A stretch of 64,000 nt of DNA from Siphonodentalium dalli. Taxonomy: Eukaryota; Mollusca; Scaphopoda; Gadilida; Siphonodentaliidae. Within the stretch, counting starts at the first letter, position 1; the number at the start of each line of letters is the position of its first letter. The stretch spans positions 256,135,582-256,199,581 of the forward strand of contig CP136061.1 of NCBI GenBank assembly GCA_032622095.1, in the 5' to 3' direction. The notes under the pieces are model-generated. The model was not told the origin of the DNA, did no database searches, and saw only the letters and a list, made by a program, of their open reading frames with translations. This document shows, in pieces, positions 46,141-56,641 of this stretch. The translations under genes and the position numbers were made by a program.

Positions 46141-47165
46141 AAACTTCAAAAGTTCACATGAGATTCATGGCATGATGTACTAACGACCGTGGCCAAGAGA
46201 TCTGGACCTCGTTGGCAGATATGTCACTGGACTTCTATATGTACACCGCGATCAATACATACTAATCCAAAACTAGTGTTTTCATAAATACAGAATGAAT
46301 AAAATTGAACATTTAATCTTTAATTTCTTCGACGAAAGACTAAAAATACCGACACTCGCTTACCAACAAGAAAAGAAGCTGCATATTCTGACGTATCCAT
46401 GTAGTTACCGGCCAGAACATAACGCAAAGCCAGCATTATCGATAACTTTGTTGACTCAAACGAAGCACTGGTGTGTTGTGATTTAACAAATAGATAACAC
46501 ATAGTCCTGTTTGAGCTATATATCTGGTCGCCGCTATCTGCCCCATTCACGGTACTGTGTTTAAACTACACTTGTCGGTCAAGTGTACATGTATATGTTG
46601 TAAGATACCAGGTTTGTGTAACTAACGTTGTTAACGGTTGTTTGACCTGGTAAACTGTCCTGACCAAGCTATTCTCGTTTCCATGATTAATAGGCAGATT
46701 GGGATCTACATTTTCCCGTGTATATGAGAACACAAAGCACGGAACAGACACGTTCATCGTGGTGTACGCCACAATATTCGGTGTTTTTTGTTATGTCGAT
46801 AGAGGATTTATCTTGTCGTCCCTACTCACTTGATGGTCAGTTCCAAACGTTTAACCTTCATACACAAATTTTCAGTGTACAATCTGTGGGGATGTATGGA
46901 ACTAGTATGGGTCTTAAATAGTATACCAATTGGGCACACCTGAGTTTAGCAATTAGTCCGCCGTAATAATTACGCGTGTATACTAATGTAGAGATTCTTG
47001 TTTCGCCTGGGCGCATGGGTGTTTTATTTATAGAATGGGAATTCTTGGGAGGATTAAAAGTCGAACGGCGACCGGAGGCCGAGTCCGGTAAAAGGTGTAG
47101 TTTGGGAATACACATTATTATATTCGCTTTTCAAATTGTTGCCGGTATCAAAATAGGTCAATAAA
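46141..47165. other. No gene confirmed
   Basis: Several frames of 60-85 codons overlap on both strands. None has a recognisable domain or good splice sites. Confidence 0.35.
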
Positions 47166-47392
47166 TACCTCAACTACCGGCCAAAACCGGCCAAATAAAG
47201 CTTCAACAGCCTAAAATATCTTGGGTTTGTCTCAATAGAACCATACAAATATGGATATCATTGGAACCGGCTCCTTGACCACATTGTGATAGTTACAGTT
47301 AATGTCAGTTATTCCCTGTGCCAATGCATTCTCTTATATATGCGAGTCGACAATAGGTTGCCTCGCATATATAAGAGAATGCATTGGCCTAA
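47166..47392. mobile_element. piggyBac-like MITE, truncated
   Basis: It carries CCGGCCAAAACCGGCCAAAT, GGAACCGGCTCCTTGACCAC and the first hairpin (about 47323-47389), but not the CCC end or second hairpin. Confidence 0.75.
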
Positions 47393-47930
47393 ACAAAATC
47401 TTTTATATGATAATTATGTTCGCATACCTTGAGGACGATTATTGGGTCTCAAACTCATACGCGTCGGTATCTGTATCTCTATGGTTACGTCCAATATCCC
47501 ACTAATGGTAATGTAGGACTCTTATCCGCGATATGCGAGAATGCTGCCTTAGTAACATTTCGTAGTGTGGGGTACACCTGCTACACGATTGCCATCCAAG
47601 GGCGGGGTACCACGTGCCACTATGATCCCTAAACGATCATACGTATAATCTTGTGTGATCGTATCCGGGATATTTAAAGGATAACACGTGGTTGGTTTGA
47701 CATAGGGCCCGGTATCAACCCGAGGTAACACCATATTAGCCTGAGACCGAAGGTCGAAGACTAATGCGAGGTCTCACCGAGCGCTGATATCAGACCTACA
47801 ATATCAGTCAACTAAGCAATACCTTATGTATTAACTATGTCGCCTCTTAGTTACAGTGTTAGATCGACAAATCGCTCAAATGCTTGATATCGCCATATGC
47901 ACATTATTTAGCAGTGAAGTAGAGTTATTG
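47393..47930. other. No gene confirmed
   Basis: A minus-strand frame at 47549-47734 has balanced composition but no recognised domain. Confidence 0.3.
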
Positions 47931-47934
47931 CACT

Positions 47935-48022
47935 TGATGTTGTAAAATGGTATTACTCGGATTGATGATGTCGTAAAACGATATTACTCGGATTGGTGAT
48001 GTCGAAAAACGTTATCAATCGG
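47935..48022. repeat. ~32-bp tandem repeat, about three units
   Basis: GATGTNGTAAAACGNTATTACTCGGATTGATGATGTCG-type units repeat with one or two changes each. Confidence 0.75.
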
Positions 48023-48354
48023 TTTAAGGGCAAATTAGAGCAATATTACATAGTTCGATTACAGGCAGTTCTGGGCAAAACTATTATATCTAATAATTAA
48101 GCGTGAGTACTACCTATGTCAAAAATCGTAGTGTGGTAAATTGTATACACATATTACGTGGCTGTCGCCCGAGGGGCAAGGGACCACAGGTAATCCAAAA
48201 ATAATTACATGTTTAATTAATCTGTAAAATAACTAATGTTTCAGTATGTACAGGTATGATTACAGGTATGGTTTCAAATACAATCAGTTGATGTATAATA
48301 TTACAAATACAAAACTTTGTTAGAATTAATTGAATGATTTGCGATAACAAGTTA

Positions 48355-48736
48355 TTAACCCTTTCATGACGGGAGGTTCATAAAATTTTGCGAAAACCCT
48401 GTGCCAATGCATTCTCTTATATATGTACATATCCCATAGAAAGCCTCGCATTTATAAGAGAATGCATTGGCCTAACAACATTACTTTGACCTTGTAAGCC
48501 ATTGCATTATCTTATATATCCGACGCTCCATATAGGAGACGCGCATATATATAAGAGAATGCAGTGGCACAGGATACTTTATGCTGCACCAGCGCAGCTC
48601 CCGTCATGGAACTACATCATCAAAGACACACACACCACTCGCAGTGGGTAAAACCACATATACTGGAGCAGACGACACTATGTAGTGCATGATTCCACTT
48701 GTGTGAGGCTCATAGCGGTTCAAGGAAAGGGTTAAT
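48355..48736. mobile_element. TTAACCCTTTC double-hairpin MITE, variant type
   Basis: The left end is TTAACCCTTTCATGACGGGAG. AAAGGGTTAA at 48727-48736 is a plausible right end. Two hairpins (about 48405-48473 and 48498-48568) have different tips from the 420/704 type. CTGCACCAGCGCAGCTCCCGTCATG at 48581 mirrors the left subterminal region, which suggests an insertion or old copy. Confidence 0.65.
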
Positions 48737-49073
48737 GTGATATCAATTAACAAATTAATATCGTATTTTGCTATAGTATCGAAGAAGCGTGCTTGATGAC
48801 GGGTGGAACACATTGCCAATCTAAACACATGTTACCAAATATGGACAAGACATAACTCAAGGAATTTCCCCACTATATGCTACTTTATCAAATTACAACT
48901 GTTATTATTATATCATTACTTGTCTAGTCATTTATTATTTTCCAAATCTGTTTCAGCTCTGTACTGGACAGAGCAATTATTTCGCAGTTCTAACCTGTTT
49001 AGTTGGTATATTCATCACATATGGGGGACGAGCATATGAAAATAGAGGATGCATAATGAGTGGCATTTAGATA

Positions 49074-49158
49074 CATTTATTAACCGAGTGCACTAAATTC
49101 GATTCGATCCGAATTCTAGCTAGCCTCGAATCGAAATTAGTGGACGAGGTTAATAAAT
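49074..49158. repeat. Palindrome, TTTATTAACC arms
   Basis: TTTATTAACCGAGTGCACTAA and AAATTCGATTCG are mirrored by CGAATCGAAATTAGTGGACG and GGTTAATAAAT around GAATTCTAGCTAGC. Confidence 0.75.
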
Positions 49159-49359
49159 ATCGTATAGGATTGCCACGAATTTGAGATCCCTTTTTATCAC
49201 ATAATCATATTTGAGCAAGGAAAAATGATATCGAAACAGCTGTGGTTAAAACATATTAATATCGATATCCGTATCACAACAAAAGAGGAAGTAAAAACAA
49301 CTTCAAGAAAAAATACAGTTATACTCTTATCACCCGTGTTTATCTCACAGGCAACACTA

Positions 49360-49776
49360 AGGGTACGTTCACGCGCTGGCAAGTTTGCACGGTATGTTTT
49401 TTGCGGGCATTTCGTCATAGTAAACCACATGGTGCCAGAAAATGAACGGAAACGTGCACATTACATGCATCTTTACCAAAGCGAAAGACTTGAGAAGTCA
49501 CATTTATCTTGTTCCACCTGTAACAGTGCTTCTGGAATTTTCCTTCAAATACCTGCATGATTAATTTTTGCGAGATAATTGCATGATTTTTACAGACAAA
49601 TTCCAGTAGCATAGTCACTAGTGGAACTACATATATTTTACTTCGCACGTAGTTAGATATGGCACAGCTGCACTTTATGTGCCTTTTTCCATTCATATTA
49701 TGGCACCATATCGTTTTCTACGACAAAATGCCTGCAAAACACACCGTGCAATTTTGCCAGCGTATAAACGTACCCT
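49360..49776. mobile_element. Harbinger-like MITE (GGGTACGTT ends, TAA sites)
   Basis: TAA-GGGTACGTTCACGCGCTGGC on the left is mirrored by GCCAGCGTATAAACGTACCC-TAA on the right. TAA target duplications with GGG-starting ends fit PIF/Harbinger-type MITEs. Internal matches (GCACGGT, GGTGCCA/TGGCACC) extend the palindrome. The 111-codon frame at 49225-49560 crosses this element and is not treated as a gene. Confidence 0.7.
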
Positions 49777-49936
49777 AAATCACCCAACACAAATGTAATG
49801 TCAGAATTGTATTCGAATTAGCATAATACTATTGATCGATATCACTGCGCTGAGCTCTTATGTCGCTGCACGTGCCGATAATACACGTGCTTCTTACTAA
49901 AATATATGAGGCTGGCTAATTATGTGATACATTGAG

Positions 49937-50335
49937 TTAACCCTTTACCCAACAAACCGGCCAAAACCGGCCAAATAAAGCTTCAACAGCCTAAAATATC
50001 TTCGGTCTCTCTCAATAGAACCATACAAATATGGATATCATTGGAACCGGCTCCTTGACCACATTGTGATAGTTACAGTTATGCCATGTGCCAAGCATTC
50101 TCTTATATATGCGAGTCGACCATAGGTCGCCTCGCATATATAAGAGAATGCATCGGCCTAAAAAAAATCTTTTTAAAAAACTTTTTACCATTTTTTCTTA
50201 CATTCTTTAACAATTTTATAATTTTTAATGTGTTAAGCCAATGCATTCTCTTATATATGCGAGGCGACCTATGGTCGACTCGCATATATAAGAGACTGCA
50301 TTGGCACAGGGGCCTTCTGTTGGGTAAAGGGTTAA
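49937..50335. mobile_element. piggyBac-like double-hairpin MITE, intact ends
   Basis: It has TTAA on both sides with CCCTTTACCCAACAAACCGG and TTCTGTTGGGTAAAGGG ends. It lies in the opposite orientation to 9949-10347. Both hairpins are present (about 50091-50155 and 50238-50305). The first arm lost a few bases (CCAAGCATTC). This is the best reference copy in the window. Confidence 0.9.
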
Positions 50336-50474
50336 GTGTGATCCTACCCCATCGATCTTCCGACTGTCTGCCTCACATTGTGTAGTCAAACTCACGAGTT
50401 TATCAATGCTTGGAAATGTCAATATTATTGTAATCCACAGTCAACTAATTGTGAGATCTTCAATTTTTTCACAG

Positions 50475-50602
50475 GTACAAAATGGTATGTGATTGCTCTC
50501 CCCTGCATTGTGCCTGTAATTGTTATCGTAATCGCCATTGGAGTTATCAGACACTTCAAATTGAAACGGAAACAAGGATCGATTACTGGACGTCAACGGT
50601 GA
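50475..50602 (+). CDS. Possible terminal exon, single membrane span
   Basis: The acceptor TCTTCAATTTTTTCACAG precedes a phase-1 start. The frame of 41 codons reads to a TGA. Residues 4-24 are strongly hydrophobic (P-V-I-V-I-V-I-A-I-G) and are followed by R-H-F-K-L-K-R-K, a stop-transfer pattern for a type I membrane protein with a very short tail. A G|GTGAGA at the stop could instead be a splice donor. The frame is also open upstream through N-A-W-K-C-Q-Y-Y-C, so the true left edge is uncertain. No upstream plus-strand exon was found. Confidence 0.45.
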
Positions 50603-51248
50603 GATGTTGTTTCCAGACTGACGTGACACTATCTTTATTATCAAAGGGTTAACATGTTGTTTTGTTTTGTTAGAAATTTCTTTGTTTTTGAAAGTTTGTT
50701 TTAGCTTACTTTCTCTATATCCCCAAATTGCATGGCAGACAACACACTTCGTACTCGATGTGCTCAGCGGGTGAACATCACCATCTCTACCATATTTGGT
50801 CTATGTTTCCCATAGCCGACCAGGCCATGAAGTATGTGGCCAACATATCGTGAATTCACCATCTGGTGACGTACCCCTTTCTGCAAATGTCTACCATGAT
50901 ACACATACTGTAATTTGTTACAGATTCCAGATTTCGACGTAGCGGTATGACAATTGATTGTGATTCCAGATGTTGGTGCAGCGGTATGACAGTTGCTTCT
51001 GATCCCGGTATTTGATGTGAGCGGATGAAGATTGATGATTACACAAGAACAACATTCTTGATTCAGTAACTTTATTATAATTTGGATTAAGTGCACTACA
51101 GATGACATCGCAACCGACTTGATATCGGTGTGGGCTGTATCATGCCAATCATATTTGCAATGATAGCAACGGGCGGATATTACAGTAGGTGATGACACTT
51201 CAACGAAAATTCTTCATTCTATATACATTTGCTAGATTGTTGACCAGG
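50603..51248. other. No gene confirmed; open frame on minus strand
   Basis: A 144-codon minus-strand frame (50764-51198) contains a small internal repeat (S-G-I-x-x-N-C-H-T-A) but no recognised domain. Its ends resemble hAT-like MITE sequence (GTGAACATCA, CACCATCTGGTGACGTACC). Confidence 0.35.
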
Positions 51249-51738
51249 TCAGGCACATCCTGAATTCCACTATTATAGTAGGTATTAATTTGATAAAAGA
51301 GGGATAATCCAAAATCATATTTCACACAAATAATATTCAAAATCGGTGTCGCACTAATTCCGTATCATACATATAGTTTGTCCAGGAGAATTATTAATCA
51401 TGACGACACACGATAACCAACTCAATTAGCATGCAATTAGTTGAAATGTTGTTATGAAGGAGCGATTGAGTCATCATGTTATTGTCATTTAGATAGGCAT
51501 ATATGAGTAATATTATAATCTTATTGAATAACAAGGCTGGCGCAAAAGATCGCACAACGAATTTTGTTGGAAGACTGTTCATTCGCTGCGAGATTGTTAA
51601 GAGTGACATTTGGCTGTGCATTGGAATGCGCCGTCTTCTATTCCCGACGCAAATATGAATATGTTAGTCACAAACCACTATACTATACTATACTAGTGGA
51701 ATACAACTATAATAGTGGAATTCAGAATGTGCCTGACA
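51249..51738. mobile_element. ~490-bp element with AGGCACATNCTGAATTCCAC ends
   Basis: AGGCACATCCTGAATTCCAC and TATTATAG on the left are mirrored by CTATAATAGTGGAATTCAGA and ATGTGCCT on the right. The interior has no coding capacity. Confidence 0.65.
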
Positions 51739-51817
51739 TTTAATAATATGTCCACACGTTTGGGGTTAAGGTGACACGGTGAAGATTAAATTAACCACGA
51801 TTCCTCTGAAATACCAA

Positions 51818-52200
51818 TGTGCACATGACCATAGCCTGTTTTATTAGTATGCATATATACTCTGGTCATTTGATTGTTAGCGGGATAACTCTAATGCACA
51901 TGCCCATAGCCTGTTTTATTAGTATGCATATACTCTGGTCATTTGATTGTTAGCGGGGTAACTCTAATGTACATGCCCATATCCTGTTTTATTAGTATGC
52001 ATATACTCTGGTCATTTGATTGTTAGCGGGGTAACTCTAATGCACATGCCCATAGCCTGTTTTATTAGTATGCACATACTCTGGTCATTTGATTGTTAGC
52101 GGGGTAACTCTAATGCACATGCTCATAGCCTGCTTTATTAGTAAGCATTATACTCTGGTCATTTGGTTGTTGGTGGGGTAACTCTAATGCTCATTTCGCA
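51818..52200. repeat. ~73-bp minisatellite, five units
   Basis: Units contain CATAGCCTGTTTTATTAGTA, ACTCTGGTCATTTGATTGTT and AGCGGGGTAACTCTAATGCA. The spacing is 73-75 bp and the outer units are more diverged. Confidence 0.95.
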
Positions 52201-52454
52201 AACAGGGGAAAAAGTGTGGATCAATAAACGTATTAATATAATTCGATATTTTCTTTAGATATCAGAACATTGTCGGGGTCTATTCTTAATTTCGGTGAAC
52301 CAACATCGTGTGATATCAATTTTAAACAGCATAACGTATTTACGAAACAATAGAACTGTCAGAAACAAAGACACCCCACACGTGCGTATAACATACACAT
52401 AGTGTCACCCGGCATTGTATCCACAACACTCACAATTATTTCCAGGCATTTAAT

Positions 52455-52810
52455 GAACCAAACTGGGAACCCAAAAAGGAACTATTTAGTTCCATGTTCT
52501 GGTTATATCCTGGGAACCAGATAGAAAACCAAAATAGGTCACACGGTTCTCCACTCGGGAAAACAATTAGATAAAAGTTTGGTTCCATGTGGAACCAGAA
52601 TTTTTGTTTTCAACTTGATTTTGTTGTTTAATTTGGTTTTTCGAAGAACAAAAACATGTTTGGTTCTTATGTTTGGTTCTTCGTTTGGTTCTTACTATGG
52701 TACTTCGCGAAGAACCAAAACATGTATGTTTGGTGCTTCCTTTGGTTCCCCTACTGGGACAAACTATGGAACCGGTTGTGGTTCCCGGGGAACCATACCT
52801 TCTCCGTGTA
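52455..52810. repeat. GGTTC/GAACC-rich repeat
   Basis: Dozens of GGTTCC, GGTTCTT and GGAACC words in both orientations occur over 350 bp, including the palindrome TACTTCGCGAAGAACC. Open frames across it on both strands are composition artefacts. Confidence 0.7.
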
Positions 52811-54080
52811 CGCATCGTCTTGTGTGTGTCAGATCATACTACTTATGTAGTATACAAATCATTATAATGGTGTACTGTACACACTGTAGACTTATTGTAT
52901 GTGTCATGCCAGCCGATCAGGGACTAGGCGACAGGATTTTCGTTGAGGGCGGGGGTGGTGCTCACATTTGAGGTTCCAACTGCACCCCAACTCCCTTGAA
53001 TCAAACCAAACACAAGTTTTCAGGAAATCTGTTCGCCCCTTCCCCTTGTACACAACTAGAGACCAGGACACACCGGGGAGACCATGATACGGCACGGTAT
53101 GAGAAAATGTTGAAATATGAACAAGACAATAGCAAAATACTACCATGCAGACTTGCCTCAAGCTTTGCTAGTGTTGGGAATTTCATACCTAACACCCCCC
53201 AATTAGGTTGGAAAATTTGCAACTGATGACCATTTCAGTCTATAATTTTGACCAAATGTAGGAAATCATTGTTTTCTAAAATTAACTGCCAGCTTTTAAC
53301 TGGCCACGAGGGAGGGACCAGTATACAAGCTTTCCAATTGTTGGAAATGTCCAACCTGATACCCTTCCAATGTTCGAAAATGTCTAACTGATGGCCACTT
53401 CAATCCAAAAGTTTGACCAAAAGTATGACAATATGCAAATGTTGGTCTAAAAACGAACAAATTCCCCTCCAATAAATTGCTGGAAAATAAAACTACAAGA
53501 ACAATTTCAACCTACTGTTGGTGTGAAATTTCCAACTGATGTTGTGTCAGGAATGAAATTTCCAACTGTTGAACAATTTTACCAAAGATGGGACGAGACA
53601 TAGCTGTCGTGGATACGTAAATGCAATGCCTACTATTATTGTAGACACTAACTATCAACATAAATCATGTTATTATAGTTCACCAATACAATATCAACAT
53701 AATACATGTTATTCTAGATCAAACAAATAAAATGGAGATATCAGCAAAAAAGATGGCATTCTATTTTACAAATAACAAAATCAACATAAAGCATGTCATT
53801 CTAGTTAACACATACAATGGAAATACATGGAAATTACGATAGCTGTACACGAGTTCTGGAGTTGTAGGGAAAATGGGAATGAGCATATCCATCAGTGTAG
53901 CCTATGATATGTGTTGCGCCACTGGTTTGATGGCCAGATTATTTTACAAGGCTGTGAAAGTTCACAAAAAATAAGAAATTTGAATACGTCACATGATTTT
54001 CGATTCCAGTGACGTCATGCCACGTGTCTCTAATGCGATTTGTCACTAAATAACTTGTGTCATCAGCGCTTGCAATACAA
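52811..54080. other. No gene confirmed; minor repeats
   Basis: ATTTCCAACTGAT-like words recur at 53190-53580. ATCAACATAANNCATGTTATTCTAG repeats three times at 53655-53810. Confidence 0.45.
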
Positions 54081-54082
54081 TT

Positions 54083-54185
54083 TTAACCCTTTCATGACGC
54101 CAGCTGGGCTGATGCAGTATTAAAGATCCTGTAGCCGTGCATTCTCTAATATATGCGAGTCTCCCATGGTCTGCTTTCGTGTTGA
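54083..54185. mobile_element. TTAACCCTTTC MITE fragment
   Basis: TTAACCCTTTCATGACGCCAG and CTGATGCAGTATTAAAGATC, then one arm (GCATTCTCTAATATATGCGAG). The rest is lost. Confidence 0.7.
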
Positions 54186-54469
54186 ACATTTAGTTTAAAA
54201 ATGGCTAAAAAGGGCGCTCTCTGTTTTCACCAAAGAGGTATAACTCAGTGAATTATGGTATGAACAAAGACAAAACAGTAGATATATTTAAATGTCGACC
54301 ATTCCTGTCTAAAGTGTAAGAAATTTTTTGACGGATCTGTGCCTGGGTAATGTCAACATTGTTAGAAATTGTGTGCAGCTACCTATGCGAGAATGTCATC
54401 AAGGTATAATATTAGTTTCTGAACAGACACCATCCCCATATAATAAGTTGGAGGCCCCGTCCCAACTGT

Positions 54470-54645
54470 TTACCCTTTCTTGAAGGGAGCAGCGCTGGTG
54501 CAGCATTACATATAATGTGCCAGTGCATTATCTTATATATGCCGGTCTCACATGGGGAGCCTCGCATATATGAGAATGCAATGGCTTACAATGTAAATAT
54601 TTTTAGGCCAATGCATTCTCTTATTTTTGCGAGTCTCCCATATTC
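54470..54645. mobile_element. TTAACCCTTTC MITE, decayed hairpin copy
   Basis: ACCCTTTCTTGAAGGGAGCAG, GCTGGTGCAGCATTA and a variant hairpin at 54521-54583 with CACATGGGG at its tip, then a partial second arm. Confidence 0.7.
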
Positions 54646-54696
54646 AGGAAACTCCAGCTATGGAAGTGCTAAACACCCTGTAGTTACATCCCTATT

Positions 54697-54791
54697 ATTC
54701 AGAATGAGGTCCCCAGGGGGTGAATTTAGTGATGCTAGCCCGTGTGCGGGATAGCATCACCAAATTCACCATCTGGCGACCTCATTCTGCT
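54697..54791. mobile_element. hAT-like MITE hairpin, partial
   Basis: CAGAATGAGGTCCCCAGGGG and its mirror ending CCTCATTCTG, with CCCGTGTGCGGG at the tip, match the core of 26664-26917. Confidence 0.8.
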
Positions 54792-54989
54792 TAAGCCTCA
54801 TCTTCTGAGAAGTATCTATAGTATCAAATTAACAATGTTTTTAGTTATATTTCCCTTCTAGGAAGTTTATATATCCCCTAATTTGCAGAAGATAAAATTC
54901 ATAATTGAGGTGCCCAATGGGTGAACATCATCAACTTCAACTGGGGGACTTCAATCTGATCCTATGTCTGCCATAACAGTTGAGGGCCT

Positions 54990-55113
54990 TAGCAGAATGA
55001 GGTTCACAGAGGGTAAATTTAGTGATGCTAGCCCGCTATGCGGGATAGCGTCACTAAATTCACCCTCTGGGGACCTCATTCTGCAAATGACAGGCACGCT
55101 ATTTGCAGGCTTG
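54990..55113. mobile_element. hAT-like MITE abutting the gene A stop codon
   Basis: The right end reads TGCAAATGACAGGCACGCTA through to GGCTTG at 55108-55113, the same end as at 26912-26917. The core hairpin (GCTAGCCCGCTATGCGGGATAGC) is intact. The left end is internally deleted, reading CCTTAGCAGAATGAGG. Only three bases separate the MITE from the TGA of the terminal exon. Confidence 0.8.
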
Positions 55114-55116
55114 TAT

Positions 55117-55388
55117 TCACTGCATATCAGCAAATCGAATGGCGCGGTATATCTTCTTCATGTCACCCCCAATGAACAGACCCACGACGCATAGGATCGC
55201 TATGAAGCCGACAGCCCCAAACAGTGGCGCGCTGTATCTCCTGTCTGGGATGGACATCTTGCTTCGGATCCTCTTTGATAGCTTATGGAGGTCTAGTTTG
55301 AGCTCTTCTATCAATTGTTGAAATTGTTCGTCACTCATACCAGTTGTTTTGACAGATCTACATCGGCAGGGGCAATGTTGGCAAACAC
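55117..55388 (-). CDS. Gene A terminal exon: Cys knot, helix, membrane span
   Basis: The acceptor TTTTCTTTTATAG|GT is strong and phase 1, and the frame runs 89 codons to a TGA. Residues 2-9 are C-x2-C-P-C-R-C. Residues 17-40 (M-S-D-E-Q-F-Q-Q-L-I-E-E-L) form an amphipathic helix. Residues 42-52 read S-K-M-S-I-P-D-R-R-Y-S. Residues 54-74 (G-A-V-G-F-I-A-I-L-C-V-V-G-L) are a membrane span, and D-M-K-K-I-Y-R-A-I-R-F forms a short tail. I associate this order of parts with the C-termini of expanded mollusc surface proteins; that is recollection, not a search. It joins in frame to the Thr-rich exon at 60607, forming S-C-S-G-V-C-Q-H-C-P-C. Its role is probably a cell-surface protein with unknown ligand. 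Confidence 0.75.
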
Positions 55389-55489
55389 CTATAAAAGAAA
55401 ATATCAAACAAACAGGTGAACACGTGGTATGATAATAACAGTGGTATAGGTTAACCACTACATGTAGATGGGTGCCTAACAAGGTAACA

Positions 55490-55735
55490 CATCTGCCAGG
55501 TTCAACGAAAATCACACCTAGCCCTCCGGAATGACAATAACAAGTCAGAATGGAGCACTGGCTGACGGACCTTATGGCCTTTCCGTTTATCAACATAAGT
55601 AGAGTGAAATAATTAATGGCTGACAACCTATCCGTTATATAATTTCCCCACATAATGAAGGTGGTGCATAAATGTATGGATGTCAAAAGAAAGGGGAGAT
55701 TGTCTGCTAGGCATATTAAAGAAGATTCGAGGCTA
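55490..55735. repeat. Intron repeat, partner of 60060-60340
   Basis: The blocks GGTAACAC, AATGACAATAACAAGTCA, GGCCTTTCCGTTTATCAACATA and GTATGGATGTCAA recur in the same order and orientation at 60.06-60.34 kb and inverted at 26.4 kb. The pair brackets the L2 LINE. Confidence 0.6.
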
Positions 55736-56040
55736 CATATTATTATTATTTACATTTAAGAAACGCATTCTACATAATGTTCCAATGCGCTTTACAAGTA
55801 AATACAATAAAAACACATCAAACTATAAAAATACGAACAATAGGCCTACTACTATTAAATACAATTTGGTAAAGATGTAACGAAAATTACTGTAAAATTA
55901 AAGCTGAAGAAAATTGAAATTTCAGTAAAAAATTAAAAGTTTGATTTATAAAAAAAATTAAGATAAAAGAATACATTATAACTTTAACAACGGTGTGTAT
56001 TGAAATAACAACTGCAATAAGAATTCCAAAAATAACGATC

Positions 56041-56544
56041 TATAAATTGAAACATTTTTTGAAAAGACGGTTTTCAGTTTTTTCTTAAATTCGGAGGTTG
56101 TTTTTGAACGTCTAATCTTTAACGGTAGTCCATTCCAAATCTGGATAGATGTCTCTTGGAAGCATTTTTCACCATAACGTCCGTCTGGTTTCCTGATGTT
56201 GGTTAGGTCTAGACCACACGCACTTGAACGGTATCTCTGTCACACGATTTCAGGATAAACATGTCTGTTATGTATGACGGTACTTGTTTTTTGAGGGATT
56301 TAAAAACGATCCCAGCACATTTAAACTGCATCCTGAATTCGAACGTCATTATGTGATTATGAATTAGAACTCGTGTTATGTGGTCAAACTTCGAAACGTT
56401 CCCAATAAGCCGAGCACAGTTATTCAATAACAGGTTGATTCTTTTAATGTTCCCTTTTGTCAAATTTGTAAGAAGTGAGTTGAGACTGTCCACGCGCGCT
56501 ACCACTAAGGTGAGAACAGCATGATTTATCGCCTTCGGGCTCAA
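56041..56544 (-). pseudogene. LINE C-terminal domain remnant
   Basis: Minus-strand frames read V-A-R-V-D-S-L-N-S-L-L, N-N-C-A-R-L-I, F-D-H-I-T-R-V-L and V-P-S-Y-I-T-D. Past a frame change, Y-G-E-K-C-F, I-W-N-G-L-P-L-K-I-R and F-K-K-K-L-K-T-V-F follow. This is the usual domain following the reverse transcriptase in CR1/L2-group elements. Comparison with the usual order suggests that a stretch between H-L-S-P-K-A-I and V-V-A-R is missing. Confidence 0.8.
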
Positions 56545-56641
56545 ATGACATTTAACTTCAACAAATTGTTAACTGCCACGGTCATCGACATAGTATTATC
56601 AAAATAGGAGCCCAGGTTTCGAATTTCCGAACTTGAGTCAA

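Noticed and set aside
47700-47800. Possible coding frame with S-Q-A-N-M-V-L-P-R-V-D
   Set aside because: CTGAGACCGAAGGTCGAAGAC-type words look like repeat DNA and no splice sites frame it.
49225-49560. 111-codon plus-strand frame
   Set aside because: It crosses the end of the Harbinger-like MITE and has no recognisable domain.
51818-52200. Five 73-bp repeats as a possible CRISPR-like array
   Set aside because: The whole unit is repeated, without variable spacers.
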